This document shows, piece after piece, positions 7,790-10,669 of a stretch of 10,669 nt of DNA (its first letter is position 1; the number at the start of each line of letters is the position of its first letter). The DNA is from Chlamydiia bacterium (GTDB lineage Bacteria > Chlamydiota > Chlamydiia > Chlamydiales > FEN-1388), in the NCBI GenBank assembly GCA_003170575.1, contig PMZB01000223.1, positions 1 through 10,669 of the forward strand, read 5' to 3'. Below the pieces are notes generated by a model, which was not told the DNA's origin, made no database searches, and saw nothing but the letters and a program-made list of their open reading frames with translations. The position numbers and the translations under genes were made by a program.

Positions 7790-7795
7790 CCTCCC
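7790..7795 (-). promoter_or_regulatory. Ribosome binding site GGGAGG with unusual position
   Basis: GGGAGG on the minus strand is the only strong Shine-Dalgarno match before the first gene of the secretion operon. It lies 20 bases from ATG 7769, too far for normal use, but 5 bases from an in-frame ATT at 7784-7782. The frame is closed by a TGA a few codons further upstream, and no ATG, GTG or TTG lies between that stop and ATG 7769. Confidence 0.5.
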
Positions 7796-7798
7796 AAA

Positions 7799-7824
7799 GA
7801 GGTATTCACAAAACGGAATACCCC
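7799..7824. repeat. Inverted repeat, 9-base arms with 8-base spacer
   Basis: On the plus strand GAGGTATTC (7799-7807) and GAATACCCC (7816-7824) are complementary over nine positions, with one G-T wobble in the leftward transcript. The spacer is ACAAAACG. No T-run follows in either direction, so it is not a simple terminator. Its right arm contains the proposed leftward -10 (TATTCC, 7820-7815), which suits a protein-binding operator. If transcription begins further upstream it would instead form an RNA stem just before GGGAGG. Confidence 0.5.
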
Positions 7825-7843
7825 AAACTAAAAAAATTGACAA
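7815..7843 (-). promoter_or_regulatory. Candidate leftward promoter of the secretion operon
   Basis: On the minus strand TTGTCA (7843-7838), five of six to the -35 consensus, is followed after 17 bases by TATTCC (7820-7815), which matches only the TAT of the -10. The -35 shares most of its bases with the rightward -35 on the other strand. A perfect TATAAT on the minus strand at 7913-7908 is an alternative -10, but it has no recognisable -35. Confidence 0.35.
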
Positions 7844-7846
7844 TTT
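7834..7846. repeat. 13-bp palindrome spanning both -35 elements
   Basis: AAATTG-A-CAATTT is a perfect 6-1-6 palindrome. It contains TTGACA on the plus strand and TTGTCA on the minus strand, so both divergent promoters would share it. It could be an operator or only a consequence of overlapping -35 boxes in AT-rich DNA. Confidence 0.5.
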
Positions 7847-7865
7847 CTGCTTGAGCGGCTATCTA
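7837..7865 (+). promoter_or_regulatory. Candidate rightward promoter for the small membrane protein and mutY
   Basis: A perfect TTGACA (7837-7842) is followed after 17 bases by TATCTA (7860-7865), which keeps only the leading TAT of the -10. TATACA (7864-7869) is a better hexamer but 21 bases away. The transcript would carry a leader of roughly 75 bases before the ATG at 7947. Confidence 0.4.
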
Positions 7866-7946
7866 TACAGATTACTCTTTAGATATGCCTGTTCAAAAAT
7901 CTGGCCCATTATAGCGAAGAGCGGCCTATAAGTTGAGGAATTTTTT

Positions 7947-8345
7947 ATGTCAACCCCTACTGAAGAAAACAAGCCTCCAGTTCCAAAGGAAGAAAAATCC
8001 AAAGCTTCCATCCTTGGCGGCGTTGTGGAGCTTTTCAAGTCTAGTGTGGGAGACACGATCGCTTATGCGATTTTGGCTCTCAGCCTAGTATATTCCTTTT
8101 TTGAACCTTTTCTAGGCACACTGCCTGTTGGATTCATCTTGGGGCTCTATTTTTCCACCTATGCTTTTTACCTTGCTAAACAGTTCAAAGATTTCCTGGT
8201 TAAAGAAGGAATTTTCCGAGGATTTATCTTGATTGCCTCCGTTGCGGCGCTTTTTATATCTGCACCAGGGCTTTCCATAGGCGTAATTGTTGGAGCATTT
8301 GCACGCCCTCTGTTTGGGAAAGAGGAAGGACCAGAAAGCAAGTAG
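7947..8345 (+). CDS. Small multi-pass membrane protein of unknown function
   Basis: This 132-residue protein belongs to no family I recognise. A hydrophilic, proline- and lysine-rich N-terminus (1-35) is followed by two closely spaced pairs of hydrophobic segments, about 37-55 with 59-77 and 89-106 with 108-124. Between the pairs lies KQFKDFLVKEG, and the protein ends in a short charged tail. Both termini are predicted to be cytoplasmic. Paired hydrophobic lobes of about 40 residues are the hallmark of chlamydial inclusion-membrane proteins, but ordinary four-helix inner-membrane proteins look similar, so that reading is speculative. The start is well supported: GAGGA (7935-7939) lies 7 bases before ATG. 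The gene ends 4 bases before mutY and is probably co-transcribed with it from the divergent control region. Confidence 0.85.
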   Translation: MSTPTEENKPPVPKEEKSKASILGGVVELFKSSVGDTIAYAILALSLVYSFFEPFLGTLPVGFILGLYFSTYAFYLAKQFKDFLVKEGIFRGFILIASVAALFISAPGLSIGVIVGAFARPLFGKEEGPESK

Positions 8346-8349
8346 TGTG

Positions 8350-9372
8350 ATGCATTCAGCTCTTGATAGTTGGTTCACTAAAGAAAAGCGATCATTCCCC
8401 TGGAGGAATAATCCCACGCCCTACATGGTACTTGTGTCTGAAATCATGCTTCAGCAAACACAAGTACGACGTGTACTTCTTTATTTTTCCCAATGGATGA
8501 ATCTTTTCCCTTCTCTTGAAGCGCTTGCGGAAAGTTCTGAAGAAGCAGTAATAAAAGCATGGGAAGGGCTGGGTTATTATAGCCGCGCCCGAGCGCTGCA
8601 TAAAGCGGCAAAAACAATTGTTGCCCAGCATCATGGCCATATTCCGAAAACAAAAGAGGAGCTGCTTCTCATCCCAGGCATTGGCCCTTATACTGCAGGA
8701 GCGATTCTTTCATTTGCCTTCCACAAAAGAGCTTTAGCAATTGATTCCAATGTGGAACGAGTCATGCGCCGCCTCTATCAAATCTCTTTTTCTGATAAAA
8801 ATGCCAGGTCCCTCATAGAGACACATGTTGAATCTCTTCTACCCCACAAAAAAGCCTGGCACACTATGGAAGCGCTTATCGAGCTTGGCGCCCTAGTCTG
8901 CCAAAAAAAACCCGCCTGCCGCTTTTGCCCAATTTCTTCTTTTTGCGCCTCTTACAAAAATGGCTCGATAGAGGATCCACCGCCCAAAAATAAACCCACA
9001 CAGCTTTTTCGGGATGTTGCATGCATCATATGTCAAGACGAAATCCTTGTAGTGCATCGCACTGGCAAGCAAATTATGTCAGGACTTTATGAATTTCCCT
9101 TCTTTGACTCTACTAAGGAGGGCCGCTCAAGAAAAACCTTCCTACACCATCTAGAAACCCACACCCCTGCCCCCTTGACCTTCCAAGAAAAACTTCCCGC
9201 CACAACCCACAGCTTTACTCGATTTCGTTCCTTTCTTTATCCCTGGATTATTTTGTCCCAACAAAAATTTGCCTGGCCTGATGGTAAATGGATTCCTCTT
9301 GATGATCTTTGCCTGCTCCCTTTTTCTTCAGGCCACAAAAAAATAACAACCATGCTCAACAACTACTTGTGA
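8350..9372 (+). CDS. mutY: Adenine DNA glycosylase MutY
   Basis: MutY removes adenine mispaired with 8-oxoguanine and so prevents G:C to T:A mutations. The 340-residue protein has the HhH-GPD glycosylase fold. Catalytic Glu31 lies in VSEIMLQQTQV, the WEGLGYYSRAR motif at 71-81, the helix-hairpin-helix IPGIGPYTAGAI at about 108-119, and the catalytic Asp132 in IDSNVERV. The iron-sulfur cysteines are Cys184, Cys190, Cys193 and Cys199. Their spacing is C-x5-C-x2-C-x5-C, one residue shorter in the first loop than the usual C-x6-C. A C-terminal NUDIX-like domain that senses 8-oxoguanine follows (about 218-340), including HSFTRFRSFLYPW. ATG 8350 is chosen because homologues start close to the DSWF...FPWR segment; the ribosome binding site is weak, and coupling to the gene ending at 8345 is likely. 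A GTG one codon earlier is possible. Confidence 0.96.
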   Translation: MHSALDSWFTKEKRSFPWRNNPTPYMVLVSEIMLQQTQVRRVLLYFSQWMNLFPSLEALAESSEEAVIKAWEGLGYYSRARALHKAAKTIVAQHHGHIPKTKEELLLIPGIGPYTAGAILSFAFHKRALAIDSNVERVMRRLYQISFSDKNARSLIETHVESLLPHKKAWHTMEALIELGALVCQKKPACRFCPISSFCASYKNGSIEDPPPKNKPTQLFRDVACIICQDEILVVHRTGKQIMSGLYEFPFFDSTKEGRSRKTFLHHLETHTPAPLTFQEKLPATTHSFTRFRSFLYPWIILSQQKFAWPDGKWIPLDDLCLLPFSSGHKKITTMLNNYL

Positions 9373-9431
9373 TATACCCCAGGAGTAGATATTGTGTGCC
9401 TAATTTCAAATCAATGTTTTAGAGAGGATTT

Positions 9432-9860
9432 ATGACTATTAGTTTTCGTCTTATAGATAATTTTGATCGTTTTCCCACAGGCATAGGAGGAGACATTGTT
9501 TATAATGAATTGATCCCTTGGTGCGAAAAACAGGGTGTCTATCTTTCACAGTATGGAAATCATGCCGGAAAAGACTCAATGATCAAACTCCCCGAGTATA
9601 TGAAAGCTAAGCAAACACACACACTTTTCAAAATTGAGCATATTCAGAGGGCTTTTTCGCTTATTCCCCAATACCTAAAACGTACTTCTAACCCGAGCGA
9701 AAATTCTCTTACTCTTAAACGAGAAATAGAAGGCAGGCAAAAGGAACCTATTTTTGCCGGGGATTTTATTGCAGCCATGTTGATGAGTGGTTTTTCAGCG
9801 CGACTCACACATGATGGAGCTCCCAGAATCAATTGCTGGTTCAATGCTGACGTGATTTAG
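9432..9860 (+). CDS. Orphan 142-residue protein of unknown function
   Basis: I do not recognise a characterised family. The protein has no signal peptide or membrane segment and should be soluble and cytoplasmic, or exported by a route not visible in the sequence. The N-terminal half contains GIGGDIVYNELIPWCEKQG (about 17-35). The C-terminal half reads SLTLKREIEGR, then IFAGDFIAAMLMSGF and CWFNADV. The order LK-x-x-x-E, G-D-F-I-x-A-A, G-F and a closing F-N reminds me, from memory only, of small uncharacterised proteins of viruses and phages. The start is supported by AGAGAGGA ending 3 bases before ATG. The gene lies 59 bases after mutY without a visible terminator, so read-through is possible. 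Its last 20 bases overlap the end of the convergent glycosyltransferase gene. Confidence 0.75.
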   Translation: MTISFRLIDNFDRFPTGIGGDIVYNELIPWCEKQGVYLSQYGNHAGKDSMIKLPEYMKAKQTHTLFKIEHIQRAFSLIPQYLKRTSNPSENSLTLKREIEGRQKEPIFAGDFIAAMLMSGFSARLTHDGAPRINCWFNADVI

Positions 9861-10584
9861 AGCGTTTTTCAGCAAGCTTGGCATACTTGTAGAAAGCACA
9901 GTTCATATTGTACCAGGAGATCTCAAAGCCTTCTGAGCCAAGCAAAAACCCTTTTTTGATGATGTAGGATTTGAGAAATGCCCAGAGCGCGTGAAAAAAT
10001 GCTTTCGGGATAGAGCCTTTTCTCTTCTCCTGCTGTGCAAATAGGTTAGAGTACACATCTATCTTTTTTATAAACCCAGAAACTGAATCAAAAGGATAGT
10101 GCAAAACTGGCGCTCTAAGCTCTACTTGCTGCAAACCATGGGTAAGCACTTTTTCGTGGACAAGATCGTCGGAAAAGCGTGTCGTTTTTCGATTATACAA
10201 GCGAAAAACCCTATCAGGACACCATCCACAGCCATAGATATGTTTTCCTCTATAAAAGTTTTTGCGCCAAAAAGAATACACGCTCTTTTCATCAAGCGTG
10301 AGAGAGAAAATCTCTTGCGCAAGCTCCTCTGTCATAATCTCATCGCTATCAAGAGAAAGAATCCAATCATTTTTTGCTAAAGAGCTTGCATGATTATGTG
10401 TTGGGCCAAATCCTGTAAAGACCCCACTATGCCAGGAAACATAAGGAAAACTGCTGGCTATCTCTTTTGTTCTATCCGTGGATCCTGTGTCAAAAATCAC
10501 CACTTCATCGAGCCTTTCGAGAGCTCTCAGTACCTTTTCTAGGTATCTTTCACTATTTTTCGTGAGGACGGTGGCGGAGATCAT
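9841..10584 (-). CDS. Family 2 glycosyltransferase, WaaE/LgtF-like (lipopolysaccharide core type)
   Basis: This 247-residue GT-A enzyme probably transfers a sugar from a nucleotide donor to a lipopolysaccharide core or similar surface glycan on the cytoplasmic face of the inner membrane. The N-terminus ISATVLTKN is the first beta strand of the fold. FDTGSTDRT (about 31-39) is the donor-binding loop, and ILSLDSDE (75-82) holds the metal-binding D-x-D (Asp79, Asp81). WCPDRVFRLYNR (121-132) and LVHEKV (141-146), then a histidine in LHYPF, are typical of the WaaE/KdtX/LgtF group, in which HE is near the acceptor site. The C-terminal third is basic and may associate with the membrane. I chose ATG 10584 because the family begins with this strand; a TTG at 10626 would add an atypical leader. 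Donor and acceptor cannot be read from the sequence. Confidence 0.9.
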   Translation of the reverse strand: MISATVLTKNSERYLEKVLRALERLDEVVIFDTGSTDRTKEIASSFPYVSWHSGVFTGFGPTHNHASSLAKNDWILSLDSDEIMTEELAQEIFSLTLDEKSVYSFWRKNFYRGKHIYGCGWCPDRVFRLYNRKTTRFSDDLVHEKVLTHGLQQVELRAPVLHYPFDSVSGFIKKIDVYSNLFAQQEKRKGSIPKAFFHALWAFLKSYIIKKGFLLGSEGFEISWYNMNCAFYKYAKLAEKRSKSRQH

Positions 10585-10669
10585 AAAAAAACCCAAATTC
10601 AAGGTTAAGATATATTTATCTAACAAAAATTTTTATTCAAGCAAAAAAATACACTATACGCTATAATCT
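10585..10669 (-). promoter_or_regulatory. AT-rich upstream region of the glycosyltransferase gene
   Basis: These 85 bases are rich in A and T runs and hold no gene that I can support. On the minus strand TATAGT (10658-10653) is one base from the -10 consensus, but its -35 would fall outside the window. On the plus strand a perfect TATAAT (10662-10667) at the edge could belong to a rightward gene beyond the window. Neither has a convincing -35 within view, so this is only a tentative promoter region. Confidence 0.25.

Noticed and set aside
7799..7824. Inverted repeat as an intrinsic terminator
   Set aside because: There is no T-run after the stem in either direction, and it lies upstream of genes on both sides rather than downstream.
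7908..7913. Perfect TATAAT on the minus strand as the main operon promoter
   Set aside because: The sequence 16-18 bases upstream (CAACTT region) has no similarity to a -35 box and there is no extended -10. Kept only as an alternative.
9373..9431. Terminator or small RNA between mutY and the orphan gene
   Set aside because: No GC-rich stem with a T-run was seen in these 59 bases, only the ribosome binding site of the next gene.

Overview
The window looks like chromosomal DNA of a Gram-negative bacterium, most plausibly a chlamydia-related member of the Chlamydiota (a Parachlamydia-, Waddlia- or Simkania-like organism). That placement is an inference. It rests on a short gspD-gspE-gspF cluster with an uncharacterised gene just upstream of gspD (a similar layout is remembered from Chlamydia genomes), on the divergent GspD and GspE architecture, and on moderate-to-low GC. 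No phylum-exclusive marker is present. No rRNA, tRNA, CRISPR array, transposase or phage gene was seen.

Leftward block (1 to about 7784, minus strand). Six genes read in one direction with overlaps or gaps of a few bases, so they look like one operon. In order of transcription they are: a membrane-anchored protein of unknown family with an acidic tail (at the place where gspC often sits), gspD (secretin), gspE (assembly ATPase), gspF (inner-membrane platform), a YggT-family membrane protein, and a DusB-like tRNA-dihydrouridine synthase that runs off the left edge. Together gspDEF encode the outer-membrane channel, motor and platform of a type II secretion system. No pseudopilin gene (gspG and others) lies here. 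Several junctions suggest translational coupling: yggT starts inside the gspF stop, dus starts inside the yggT stop, and the gspD stop is part of the gspE ribosome binding site.

Divergent control region (about 7770-7946). It separates the secretion operon from a rightward pair. It holds a 13-bp palindrome containing a perfect TTGACA and, on the other strand, TTGTCA, each 17 bases from a weak TAT-type -10. A separate 9-8-9 inverted repeat covers the proposed leftward -10.

Rightward block (7947-9860). A small four-helix membrane protein of unknown function is followed 4 bases later by mutY (adenine DNA glycosylase). After 59 bases comes an orphan 142-residue protein.

Right end (9841-10669). 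A leftward family 2 glycosyltransferase of the WaaE/LgtF-like lipopolysaccharide core type converges on the orphan gene with a 20-base 3' overlap. Its upstream DNA is very AT-rich and reaches the window edge.

Points of most interest are the unknown protein in the gspC position with a possible ATT start, the coiled-coil extension on GspD, the shortened iron-sulfur loop of MutY, and the orphan 142-residue protein.
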